A DNA stretch of 6,976 nt from Bacteroidales bacterium. GTDB lineage: Bacteria > Bacteroidota > Bacteroidia > Bacteroidales > UBA932. Of the stretch, positions 1-6,624 are shown piece after piece (the first letter of the stretch is position 1; every line of letters starts with the position of its first letter). Where the stretch lies: NCBI GenBank assembly GCA_023230265.1, contig JALNXR010000105.1, positions 1 through 6,976 of the forward strand. The letters are read 5' to 3'. The notes under the pieces are model-generated. The model worked only from the letters and a program-made list of their open reading frames with translations, was not told the DNA's origin and searched no databases. The translations under genes were made by a program, and so were the position numbers.

Positions 1-1471
1 TGTCGTAGCCGTATATTCTCAGCAGCTCCTCAACCACGTCACACTCCCTTGTTACATCCACCCTGTAGAGGGGAGCCATCACCCTGACCTCCCTCTCACC
101 GGAAGAGATTATTTTAAAATCAAGATAACCAAGAATTTTAATGACAGTCTCTCTCCCGATATCCTTCCCGATAAATTTCATTATTCTCTCAATATCAAGA
201 GTGATCTCCGCCCTTTTAAAGGGCTCGGGATAGTGTTCCATAATTGCTCCTGCCACTCTGGCACCGGCAAGTTCGTTCAAAAGTATGGCTGCCCTTTTGA
301 GAGCATAGTGGAGTATCTCCGGATCTGCCCCCCTCTCATATCTAAAGGAGGCATCTGTTTTAAGGCCGTGCCGTTTTGAGCTCTTCCTTATTGAAACCGG
401 ATTAAACCAGGCACTCTCCAGAAAAATTGCCACGGTTTCCTCTGTTATTCCGGAGCCTGCACCACCAAAAATTCCCCCGATACACATCGGTTTAACAGTG
501 TCACATATCATTATATCCTCTGTGGAGAGTTCCCTGCTTACACCGTCGAGAGTTACAATCTTCTCTTTTGGCAACGCCTCTCTTACAACCACTTTACCTC
601 CTTCAATCTTGTTATAATCAAAAGCATGCAATGGATGACCAACCTCCAGAAGCACAAAATTGGTAATATCCACAACATTGTTAATAGGCCTTATACCGGT
701 AGCTGTAAGATATTTTTTTAGCCACGAAGGAGACTCTTTTACAGTGATATTGTCCATAGTAATTCCGCAGTATCTGGGAGCTCCGGTTTTGGTTACTACC
801 TCGATTCCGGCAGGTTTTATACCCGAAACACTTTTTGGCAGATTTTCAAAATCATCTACAGAGGGGATGTGAATCTCCCCCTCTCTTCCGTTAAGTCTGA
901 GATATGCAGAAAGATCCCTTGCAACACCAATGTGTGAAGCTGCATCAATCCTGTTTGGTGTGAGGCCGATTTCAAAGATTGTGTCGTTTTCAAGCTTAAG
1001 GAAATCAGCGGCAGGCGTTCCCGGCACTGCATCCTCAGGCAACACCAGAATTCCTTCATGGCTTCCGCCGATACCCAACTCATCCTCTGCACATATCATT
1101 CCGTTGCTCTCCTCTCCCCGGATTTTTGACCTTTTGATTTTCAACTGTCCGCCACCCGAAGTATTGAGCACCGTCCCGGTAGTTGCCACCAGAACTTTCT
1201 GTCCTTCAGCAACATTAGGGGCTCCGCACACAATGTTAAGCAACTCTCCGCTACCTGTATCCACTTTAGTGATGGTGAGCCTGTCAGCATCAGGATGCCT
1301 GCGGCATTCCATAACCTTACCCACAACAACCCCGGCAAGCCCCCCGGGTATCTCCTGAACACCCTCCATCGCCTCAACTTCAAGCCCCAGTGAGTTAAGA
1401 ATAAGAGCAGTCTCCTCAGGAGAGAGTTTAAGATCAATATAATTCCTAAGCCAGTTATACGATATTTTCAT
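1..1471 (-). CDS. pheT: Phenylalanine--tRNA ligase beta subunit, N-terminal 490 residues (3' end outside window)
   Basis: This is the beta subunit of the cytoplasmic alpha2-beta2 enzyme that charges tRNA-Phe; beta carries tRNA-binding and editing modules. Reading from the ATG at 1471 gives an unbroken frame of 490 codons to the window edge. It starts MKISYNWLRNYIDL, a typical PheT opening. An EMAP/OB-fold tRNA-binding domain lies at about residues 40-150 (VVVGKVMECRRHPDADRL, NIVCGAPNV, GMICAEDELG). The B3/B4 editing domain is at about 215-400 (RPINNVVDITNFVLLEVGHP, LHAFDY, SSKRHGLKTDASFRYERG). The B5 domain begins near 422 and reaches DVTRECDVVEELLRIYGYD at the edge. Family members are about 800 residues, so the catalytic-like core and the C-terminal anticodon-binding domain lie beyond position 1. 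It follows ftsY after five bases, has no Shine-Dalgarno sequence, and is probably co-transcribed with it. I see no frameshift. Confidence 0.96.
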   Translation of the reverse strand, partial: MKISYNWLRNYIDLKLSPEETALILNSLGLEVEAMEGVQEIPGGLAGVVVGKVMECRRHPDADRLTITKVDTGSGELLNIVCGAPNVAEGQKVLVATTGTVLNTSGGGQLKIKRSKIRGEESNGMICAEDELGIGGSHEGILVLPEDAVPGTPAADFLKLENDTIFEIGLTPNRIDAASHIGVARDLSAYLRLNGREGEIHIPSVDDFENLPKSVSGIKPAGIEVVTKTGAPRYCGITMDNITVKESPSWLKKYLTATGIRPINNVVDITNFVLLEVGHPLHAFDYNKIEGGKVVVREALPKEKIVTLDGVSRELSTEDIMICDTVKPMCIGGIFGGAGSGITEETVAIFLESAWFNPVSIRKSSKRHGLKTDASFRYERGADPEILHYALKRAAILLNELAGARVAGAIMEHYPEPFKRAEITLDIERIMKFIGKDIGRETVIKILGYLDFKIISSGEREVRVMAPLYRVDVTRECDVVEELLRIYGYD

Positions 1472-1476
1472 AAACA

Positions 1477-2445
1477 CTAATTATTTTTCTGATCAAAGAG
1501 GGACTCCACAAAATCCCTTTTATTAAAAAGCTGCAAATCTTCTATCTTCTCACCCACCCCGATAAATTTGACAGGTATTCTAAACTGGTCCGATATACCG
1601 ATAACGACCCCTCCCTTTGCAGTTCCGTCCAGTTTAGTGATAGCCAGGGATGTAACATCTGTCGCTTTTGTAAACTCCTTTGCCTGCTGAAAAGCATTCT
1701 GGCCGGTGGATCCGTCCAGAACCAGCAACACCTCATGAGGAGCATCCGGAATAAGTTTTCGCATTACATTCCTTATCTTGGTAAGTTCATTCATCAGATT
1801 CACCCTGTTGTGGAGGCGTCCCGCAGTGTCAATTATCACCACATCACTCCCCTGAGCCAGAGCAGAGGAAAGTGTATCGTAAGCAACAGATGCAGGGTCG
1901 GAGCCCATCTGCTGTTTCACAAGAGGAACCCCTGCCCTCTCAGCCCATATCTTAAGCTGATCGGTTGCCGCAGCCCTGAATGTGTCGGCGGCACCCAGCA
2001 ATACATTTTTACCCGAATTTCTGAGTCTTAATGCAAGTTTTCCAATGGTTGTGGTTTTTCCAACACCATTGACACCGACAACCATAATCACGTAAGGCTT
2101 TTTAGAAAAATCAAAGGGCTCGCCGCAGTCAGAAAGTTTATTCTCCTGCAGAAGTGCCTCTACCTCATCCTTAAGAATGGAGTTTAGCTCGGTTGCGTTA
2201 AGATATTTATCCCTGGCAACCCTTATTTCAAGTCGTTCTATGATTCTGAGTGTTGTCTCCACCCCCACATCAGAGGCAACCAGAGCCTCCTCTATTGAGT
2301 CCAGAGTTTCATCGTCCACCCTTGACTTTCCTGTCACAGCACGGGCAAGCTTGTCAAAGAGTCCTTTTCTTGTCTTCTCAAGCCCCTCATCGAGTGCTTT
2401 TTTACCCTCTGCCGGTTTTGAGTTGAATATTTTAAACAATGACAT
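1477..2445 (-). CDS. ftsY: Signal recognition particle receptor FtsY
   Basis: FtsY is the membrane-associated SRP GTPase that pairs with Ffh and delivers ribosome-nascent chain complexes to SecYEG. The 322-residue protein is nearly a bare NG module: a short N-terminus (MSLFKIFNSK) and an amphipathic helix near residues 20-38 (GLEKTRKGLFDKLARAV), the usual lipid-contacting element. The long acidic A domain of E. coli FtsY is absent, as in many bacteria. The helical N domain runs to about 110. The GTPase motifs are complete: GVNGVGKT (124-131), DTFRAAA (154-160), DTAGR (206-210), DGSTGQN (244-250), TKLD (270-273) and GVGEKIEDLQ (296-305). The start at 2445 fits the family's short N-terminus; no Shine-Dalgarno sequence precedes it. 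The gene is divergent from sucC and leads a probable ftsY-pheT unit, with stop TAG five bases before the pheT ATG. Confidence 0.97.
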   Translation of the reverse strand: MSLFKIFNSKPAEGKKALDEGLEKTRKGLFDKLARAVTGKSRVDDETLDSIEEALVASDVGVETTLRIIERLEIRVARDKYLNATELNSILKDEVEALLQENKLSDCGEPFDFSKKPYVIMVVGVNGVGKTTTIGKLALRLRNSGKNVLLGAADTFRAAATDQLKIWAERAGVPLVKQQMGSDPASVAYDTLSSALAQGSDVVIIDTAGRLHNRVNLMNELTKIRNVMRKLIPDAPHEVLLVLDGSTGQNAFQQAKEFTKATDVTSLAITKLDGTAKGGVVIGISDQFRIPVKFIGVGEKIEDLQLFNKRDFVESLFDQKNN

Positions 2446-2465
2446 GGTTTCGGTTGTTAAAGAGT

Positions 2466-2473
2466 CAAAGATA
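2466..2473 (-). promoter_or_regulatory. Candidate -7 promoter element for ftsY-pheT
   Basis: On the minus strand this reads TATCTTTG, a perfect match to the Bacteroidota -7 consensus TAnnTTTG. It ends 20 bases before the ftsY ATG, which would leave a leader of roughly 15 bases. No convincing TTTG or TTG -33 element lies at the expected distance upstream, only an AT-rich stretch. An eight-base motif with two free positions can occur by chance; the placement makes it credible. Confidence 0.5.
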
Positions 2474-2520
2474 CAAATTATATAGAAAATTTTTCCTTAA
2501 ATTTATTGCAAAGAATTTTT

Positions 2521-3669
2521 ATGAAGATACAGGAATACCAGGCTCACGAGATATTCCGGAAATACGGAATACCTTCTGTCAGGGGGATAGTTTGCGAATC
2601 TGTGGCCGAATCTCTGGAGGCTTACCGGAAAACAGGTTCTCAAAGAGTGGTGATTAAGGCTCAGGTGCTATCCGGAGGAAGAGGAAAAGCCGGAGGAGTG
2701 GCACTGGCATCTGATTCTGCCCAGGTTGAGTCCCTTGCCGGAAAAATATTGGGCATGAAGATAAAGGAGCTGGATGTTAAAAAAATTCTTGTGGTTCCGG
2801 CTGTGGAAATCGCATCGGAGTACTACCTTAGCTTTGTAATTGACAGAAGTACAAAAAGTACGGTTATGATACTTAGCAGTGAGGGAGGAGTGGACATAGA
2901 ACAGGTTGCTGTCAATACACCGGAAAAGATTAACAAGATATCAATATTTCCCTTTGTGGGCATACCTGAATTCCTTGCAAGAAAAGCTGCATCCATGCTC
3001 TTCACAGACTTTGCCCATATCCGGGCCGGAGCAAATATTATCAGGAAGCTGTACAAAATAATGGTGGATCTGGATGCCTCACTGGTGGAGATAAATCCTC
3101 TTGTAATAACCAAAGAGGGGGAGGTGATAGCTCTGGATGCCAAGGTGAACTTTGACGAGAATGCCCTCTACCGCCAGCCGGAGGTTGCTGCACTTATGGA
3201 GCCGGATCCTCAGGAGCAAAAGGAACTAGAGGCAAAATCCCACGGTTTCAGCTATATACATCTCGATGGAAATATAGGTTGCATGGTCAACGGTGCAGGT
3301 TTGGCAATGACAACCATGGACCTGGTAAATCTTTACGGTGGAAAGGCAGCCAACTTCCTGGATATCGGCGGGAGTTCAAATTCCGGAAAAGTAGTGCAGG
3401 CTGTGAAACTCCTTCTCAGTGATTCAAATGTTAAAGCCGTACTGGTAAATATCTTCGGAGGCATTACCCGGTGTGACGATGTGGCCAGGGGTCTGACAGA
3501 GGCATTTAACGGGATCAATACAGATATTCCGGTGGTGGTAAGACTCACCGGAACAAACGAGACTGAGGGTCACCGCATCCTTGAAGGGAGCAGGTTTCAT
3601 ATTGCCGGCACAATGCGTGATGCCATCAACATGGTTATAGAACTGGCCGGAAAATCAACCAGACAATAA
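2521..3669 (+). CDS. sucC: Succinyl-CoA synthetase (ADP-forming type), beta subunit
   Basis: The beta subunit of succinyl-CoA synthetase binds nucleotide and succinate for the reversible reaction succinyl-CoA + NDP + Pi to succinate + NTP + CoA. The 382 residues are close to E. coli SucC (388). I chose the ATG at 2521 (MKIQEYQAHEIF) because the family begins with M(N/K)(I/L)HEYQA; an in-frame TTG at 2506 would add five residues (MQRIF) that the family lacks. The ATP-grasp domain shows VVIKAQV with Lys46 and SGGRGKAGG (51-59). Metal-site residues are Glu190 and Asn192 in EINPL, and Asp206. The CoA-ligase half shows DGNIGCMVNGAGLAM (249-263) and NIFGGITRCD (310-319). Residue 20, which aligns with a nucleotide-selectivity position, is Val. 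sucD follows after nine bases. There is no Shine-Dalgarno sequence. In an anaerobe it may work in either direction of a partial TCA cycle; that is inference. Confidence 0.97.
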   Translation: MKIQEYQAHEIFRKYGIPSVRGIVCESVAESLEAYRKTGSQRVVIKAQVLSGGRGKAGGVALASDSAQVESLAGKILGMKIKELDVKKILVVPAVEIASEYYLSFVIDRSTKSTVMILSSEGGVDIEQVAVNTPEKINKISIFPFVGIPEFLARKAASMLFTDFAHIRAGANIIRKLYKIMVDLDASLVEINPLVITKEGEVIALDAKVNFDENALYRQPEVAALMEPDPQEQKELEAKSHGFSYIHLDGNIGCMVNGAGLAMTTMDLVNLYGGKAANFLDIGGSSNSGKVVQAVKLLLSDSNVKAVLVNIFGGITRCDDVARGLTEAFNGINTDIPVVVRLTGTNETEGHRILEGSRFHIAGTMRDAINMVIELAGKSTRQ

Positions 3670-3678
3670 TTATCCAAT

Positions 3679-4533
3679 ATGAGCATACTGATAAATAAAA
3701 ATACACGACTCCTTGTGCAGGGTATTACAGGGAGGGACGGAAGTTTTCATGCATCCAGGATGAAGAGTTACGGCACAAATGTGGTTGCTGGCACCTCCCC
3801 CGGAAAGGGAGGCTCCACAGTAGATGGAATGCCGGTTTATAACACTGTTTACGAAGCTGTTAAAAAAGAGCAGGCTGACACTTCAATAATTTTTGTACCT
3901 CCGGGATTTGTAAAGGACGCCGTGATGGAATCTGCTGATGCAGGAATTAAACTAATAATCATAATAACCGAGGGAGTTCCGACACTCGACATTGTTGCTG
4001 CAAGACACTACGCCTCTGCCCTGGGAGCCTCAATACTGGGCCCTAACTGTCCGGGAGTAATCACCCCCGGCGAGAGTCTTGCGGGTATTATGCCCGGGAA
4101 TATCTTTAAGCCTGGAAAAACGGGTGTAATCTCCAGAAGTGGCACTCTAACCTATGAGGTGGTTTACAACCTTACGGGGAGAGGCATAGGACAATCCACT
4201 GCAATTGGAATAGGAGGAGATCCTGTTGCCGGTTTATATTTTACCGATCTGCTAAGGATGTTCCAGGAAGACATGGAAACCGATTCAATAGTTTTAATCG
4301 GGGAGATAGGGGGCGACTCAGAAGAGAAGGCGGCAGAATTCATAAGAGAGAATGTAACAAAACCGGTAGTGGCCTTTATAGCAGGCGCCACTGCACCTGA
4401 GGGGAAACGGATGGGTCATGCGGGAGCAATAATTTCCAGCGGAAGCGGAACTGCAGCCGAGAAGGTTGCTGCACTCAAAAATGCAGGCGTCAGGGTGGTC
4501 TCAGATCCTGCAGAGATACCCTATTTCATCTGA
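3679..4533 (+). CDS. sucD: Succinyl-CoA synthetase, alpha subunit
   Basis: The alpha subunit binds CoA and carries the histidine that is phosphorylated during the succinyl-CoA synthetase reaction, in complex with SucC. It has 284 residues against 289 in E. coli. The N-terminal Rossmann-type CoA-binding domain contains [14 protein letters not shown] (11-24) and GTSPGKGG (38-45), followed by FVPPGF (72-77), ITEGVP (96-101) and LGPNCPGVI (120-128). The ligase domain has [10 protein letters not shown] (151-160), GIGGDPVAG (177-185), and the active-site loop [17 protein letters not shown], which places the phospho-histidine at His247. It lies nine bases after sucC and is surely co-transcribed. Its last codons overlap the convergent gene pyrF by 13 bases, and its probable terminator lies inside pyrF. 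Confidence 0.97.
   Translation: MSILINKNTRLLVQGITGRDGSFHASRMKSYGTNVVAGTSPGKGGSTVDGMPVYNTVYEAVKKEQADTSIIFVPPGFVKDAVMESADAGIKLIIIITEGVPTLDIVAARHYASALGASILGPNCPGVITPGESLAGIMPGNIFKPGKTGVISRSGTLTYEVVYNLTGRGIGQSTAIGIGGDPVAGLYFTDLLRMFQEDMETDSIVLIGEIGGDSEEKAAEFIRENVTKPVVAFIAGATAPEGKRMGHAGAIISSGSGTAAEKVAALKNAGVRVVSDPAEIPYFI
4477..4512 (-). terminator. Weak candidate terminator for prfA-pyrF, inside sucD
   Basis: On the minus strand, just past the pyrF stop codon, TGCAGG (4512-4507) can pair with CCTGCA (4487-4482), and TTTTT (4481-4477) follows directly. The stem is only six pairs and the loop is 19 bases, so the structure is marginal. It is listed because it is the only hairpin plus T-tract I see on that strand soon after pyrF, and it lies in the sucD coding sequence. 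Confidence 0.25.
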
Positions 4534-5429
4534 TGAAAGGAGAGAATCCGGCTCATTTCGGCCGCCGCTTCGGCGGCCTTTTTTGCTGCCTTTCGGGCAA
4601 AGTCCTCACCATTACCGGCAAAGATTATATCCCTGCTCATATTTACGATCAATCCGCAGCGGTTGTTCATACCATACCTTGCAACCTCTCCAATATTGCC
4701 GCCCTGTCTTCCAACCCCCGGCACCAGCAGAAAATGGTTAGGGCAGTACTCTCTTATCTTTGACAGCTCGATTGCTCTGTTTGCACCTACCACAAACATA
4801 GTGTTTGAAGAATTTCCCCATTTCATTGCGGTTGCAATAACCTTTTGGTACAAAGGAGCACCGTCATCAGGTCTGATATATGTCATTGGAGACTCCCCGA
4901 CATACATCCCTTCGGGTTCATCGACAACTGAAATATGTTCCCATATATTTAGTGTTTCGAATTCCACAGCAGATGGATTGGATGTAAGCGCCAGTATAAT
5001 AGCCCATTTATCCTTGTATTTAAGAAAGGGCTCAACAGTGTCGCTCCCCATATAGGGAGAGAGTGTGACAGCATCGCAGTCCATGGTTTCGAAGAAAGCT
5101 TTTGCATACTGGGAAGCAGTGTTGCCTATATCACCCCTTTTTGCATCAGCTATTACAAAGAGAGAGGGGTCCTTGTACTTGATGTAATCCACTGTCATTG
5201 CCAGCTGTTCCCAACCCTCAGCCCCCTCAGCTTCGTAAAAAGCGAGGTTTGGCTTGTATGCTATTGCGTAAGGAGCTGTAGCATCTATAATCTCCTTGTT
5301 GAATTCAAAAATGGGATCCGGACTGTTTCTTCTGATATGTTCCGGAATAAGCTTCATATCCGGATCAAGCCCTATACAGAGGAAGCTCCCTTTTCTCCTG
5401 ATGCTTTCGTATAGATCGTTGTAGGTCAT
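4521..5429 (-). CDS. pyrF: Orotidine 5'-phosphate decarboxylase (subfamily 2)
   Basis: PyrF converts orotidine 5'-phosphate to UMP and CO2, the last step of de novo UMP synthesis, in the cytoplasm. At 302 residues it is the longer 'subfamily 2' form, not the roughly 240-residue E. coli type. Visible motifs are FLCIGLDPD (16-24), [15 protein letters not shown] (58-72), the catalytic [11 protein letters not shown] (95-105; Asp95, Lys97, Asp100, with Lys59 completing the charged network), TLSPYMGSD (122-130) and the phosphate-binding [10 protein letters not shown] (235-244). The C-terminus is rich in Lys and Ala ([16 protein letters not shown]), and those codons double as the sucCD terminator. 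The ATG shares one base with the prfA stop codon (TAATG), and a GGAG precedes it. The TAG stop lies inside the end of sucD. Confidence 0.96.
   Translation of the reverse strand: MTYNDLYESIRRKGSFLCIGLDPDMKLIPEHIRRNSPDPIFEFNKEIIDATAPYAIAYKPNLAFYEAEGAEGWEQLAMTVDYIKYKDPSLFVIADAKRGDIGNTASQYAKAFFETMDCDAVTLSPYMGSDTVEPFLKYKDKWAIILALTSNPSAVEFETLNIWEHISVVDEPEGMYVGESPMTYIRPDDGAPLYQKVIATAMKWGNSSNTMFVVGANRAIELSKIREYCPNHFLLVPGVGRQGGNIGEVARYGMNNRCGLIVNMSRDIIFAGNGEDFARKAAKKAAEAAAEMSRILSFHQMK
4560..4584 (+). terminator. Intrinsic terminator of sucCD, embedded in the pyrF coding sequence
   Basis: GGCCGCCG (4560-4567) pairs perfectly with CGGCGGCC (4571-4578), giving a GC-only stem of seven to eight pairs with a very short loop. 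Six T residues (4579-4584) follow on the plus strand. The stem begins 26 bases after the sucD stop, the expected place for a Rho-independent terminator. On the minus strand the T-run is upstream of the hairpin as an A-run, so the element acts in one direction only. The same bases encode the KKAAEAAA segment near the PyrF C-terminus. Confidence 0.82.
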
Positions 5430-6514
5430 TATTCTCCGGATGCTTTTAATCTCTCTGCATTCTCCGCAATCTGTAGCTGGTCTATCAACTCCTGAATGGC
5501 ACCATCCATAAAGACAGGCAGATTATACATAGTGTAGTTTATCCTGTGGTCTGTCACCCTGGATTGGGGATAGTTATACGTCCTAATCTTAGCAGATCTG
5601 TCTCCGGTGGATACCATAGTCTTTCTCTTGGCAGAAATATCATTCAGGTATTTCTCATACTCAAGATTATAGAGCCTTGTTCTAAGCTCGTCCAGAGCTT
5701 TGTCATAATTCTTAAGCTGGGATTTCTCATCCTGACACTGAACAACTATCCCTGTGGGAATATGTGTAAGTCTGATTGCAGAATAGGTAGTGTTTACCGA
5801 TTGGCCTCCCGGGCCGGAAGAGCAGAATGTATCCTTTCTTACATCATTGAGATTCAAATCTATATCGAACTCATCGGCCTCCGGTAGCACAGCTACAGAG
5901 GCAGCAGAAGTGTGAACCCGCCCCTGGGTCTCTGTCTGAGGCACTCTCTGTACTCTGTGAACCCCGCTTTCGTATTTGAGCACTCCATAGACTCCATTAC
6001 CGGACATTTTGCATATCAACTCCTTGAATCCTCCTGAGGTCCCTTCGCTCTGGCTGTTGATCTCAAGTTTCCACCCTCTTCTCTCTGCAAACTTGGCATA
6101 CATTCTAAAAAGATCCCCGGCAAAAATTGATGCCTCATCTCCCCCTGCACCAGCTCTTATTTCAACAATTGCATTTTTGGAATCCTGCGGATCGGCAGGT
6201 ATGAGCAGCAATCTTATCTCCTCCTCTATTACAGGAATCTTCTCGTCCAGATGTACAATCTCCTCCTTGGCCATCTCCCTCAGCTCCTCATCCTTCTCGT
6301 TCTGAAGAATATCCTTTGCACCATCATAGTCATTGACCATAGTGCGGTACCTCTCTCCCGCCTCGATTATCGGGCCCAGCTCACGGTACTCCTTGTTCAG
6401 GGAGACATATCTCTTCATATCCGACATCACAGATGGTTCGGATATTTGTTGAGAGATACTCTCGTGCTTCTCCTTCAACCCTGATAATTTTGACAACAGA
6501 TTATTATCGCTCAT
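5429..6514 (-). CDS. prfA: Peptide chain release factor 1 (RF1)
   Basis: RF1 reads UAA and UAG stop codons in the ribosomal A site and triggers hydrolysis of peptidyl-tRNA. The start at 6514 gives 361 residues (MSDNNLLSKLSGL), matching E. coli RF1 (360). The frame stays open to an ATG at 6577, but those 21 extra residues run through the upstream terminator and promoter region and are unlike RF1. Domain 1 is the helical N-terminus (to about 110). The codon-recognition PxT motif is at 192-194 in HRVQRVPQTETQG, with Gln in the variable place; this identifies RF1, since RF2 has SPF. The catalytic GPGGQSVN is at 234-241, with Gln238 the expected target of the methyltransferase PrmC. GDRSAKIRTYNYPQSRVTDH (304-323) is the conserved switch-side segment. 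It overlaps pyrF by one base. Confidence 0.97.
   Translation of the reverse strand: MSDNNLLSKLSGLKEKHESISQQISEPSVMSDMKRYVSLNKEYRELGPIIEAGERYRTMVNDYDGAKDILQNEKDEELREMAKEEIVHLDEKIPVIEEEIRLLLIPADPQDSKNAIVEIRAGAGGDEASIFAGDLFRMYAKFAERRGWKLEINSQSEGTSGGFKELICKMSGNGVYGVLKYESGVHRVQRVPQTETQGRVHTSAASVAVLPEADEFDIDLNLNDVRKDTFCSSGPGGQSVNTTYSAIRLTHIPTGIVVQCQDEKSQLKNYDKALDELRTRLYNLEYEKYLNDISAKRKTMVSTGDRSAKIRTYNYPQSRVTDHRINYTMYNLPVFMDGAIQELIDQLQIAENAERLKASGE
5430..5437 (-). promoter_or_regulatory. pyrF: Shine-Dalgarno-like site before pyrF
   Basis: The minus strand reads GGAG then AATA before the pyrF ATG, inside the last codons of prfA. It is the only clear Shine-Dalgarno-like sequence at a gene start in this window. 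Combined with the TAATG stop/start overlap it suggests that ribosomes finishing prfA re-initiate on pyrF. The spacing (four bases) is at the short end, and the same bases also encode Ser-Gly-Glu, so chance is possible. Confidence 0.4.
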
Positions 6515-6531
6515 ACTTATAAAATTGTGGG

Positions 6532-6539
6532 CAAAAGTA
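6532..6539 (-). promoter_or_regulatory. Candidate -7 promoter element for prfA-pyrF
   Basis: The minus strand reads TACTTTTG, a perfect match to TAnnTTTG. It ends 17 bases before the prfA ATG, which implies a leader of only about 10-12 bases. The expected -33 position falls on the T-run of the hcp terminator, with no clean TTG. The location, just after a terminator and just before a gene start, supports it. Confidence 0.5.
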
Positions 6540-6557
6540 GTGATTATTGTTGAAATT

Positions 6558-6588
6558 AAAAAAGAGGCGGCCATCACACGGCCGCCTC
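6558..6588 (-). terminator. Intrinsic terminator downstream of hcp
   Basis: GAGGCGGCC (6564-6572) and GGCCGCCTC (6580-6588) form a perfect nine-pair stem with a seven-base loop. On the minus strand the hairpin is followed by TTTTTT (6563-6558). It starts 36 bases after the hcp stop codon. There is no T-run on the plus-strand side, so it acts on minus-strand transcripts and separates hcp from prfA-pyrF. Confidence 0.92.
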
Positions 6589-6624
6589 AAGAAAATATTA
6601 TCCCGGAAATATTTGAATTATAGA

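Noticed and set aside
713..719. Run of seven T (A7 on the pheT strand) as a frameshift site or terminator
   Set aside because: It encodes Lys-Lys in the conserved SWLKKYL segment of PheT, no stable hairpin flanks it, and the frame continues normally.
930..1358. 142-codon plus-strand open frame
   Set aside because: It lies wholly opposite pheT, whose tRNA-binding domain is intact on the minus strand; the product is Ser/Pro-rich without a recognisable domain. Similar opposite-strand frames across sucC, sucD, pyrF, prfA and hcp were rejected for the same reason.
2506..2520. TTG start for sucC adding MQRIF
   Set aside because: SucC proteins begin with the M(K/N)-I/L-x-EYQA pattern, which matches the ATG at 2521 exactly.
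4466..5055. Overlapping plus-strand frames of 76-130 codons after sucD
   Set aside because: They are antisense to pyrF, which has all its catalytic motifs, and they lack any family signature or plausible start region.
6515..6577. N-terminal extension of prfA to an in-frame ATG at 6577
   Set aside because: The 21 added residues pass through the hcp terminator and the candidate prfA promoter, and RF1 proteins begin near the MSDNN start; the open frame is accidental.
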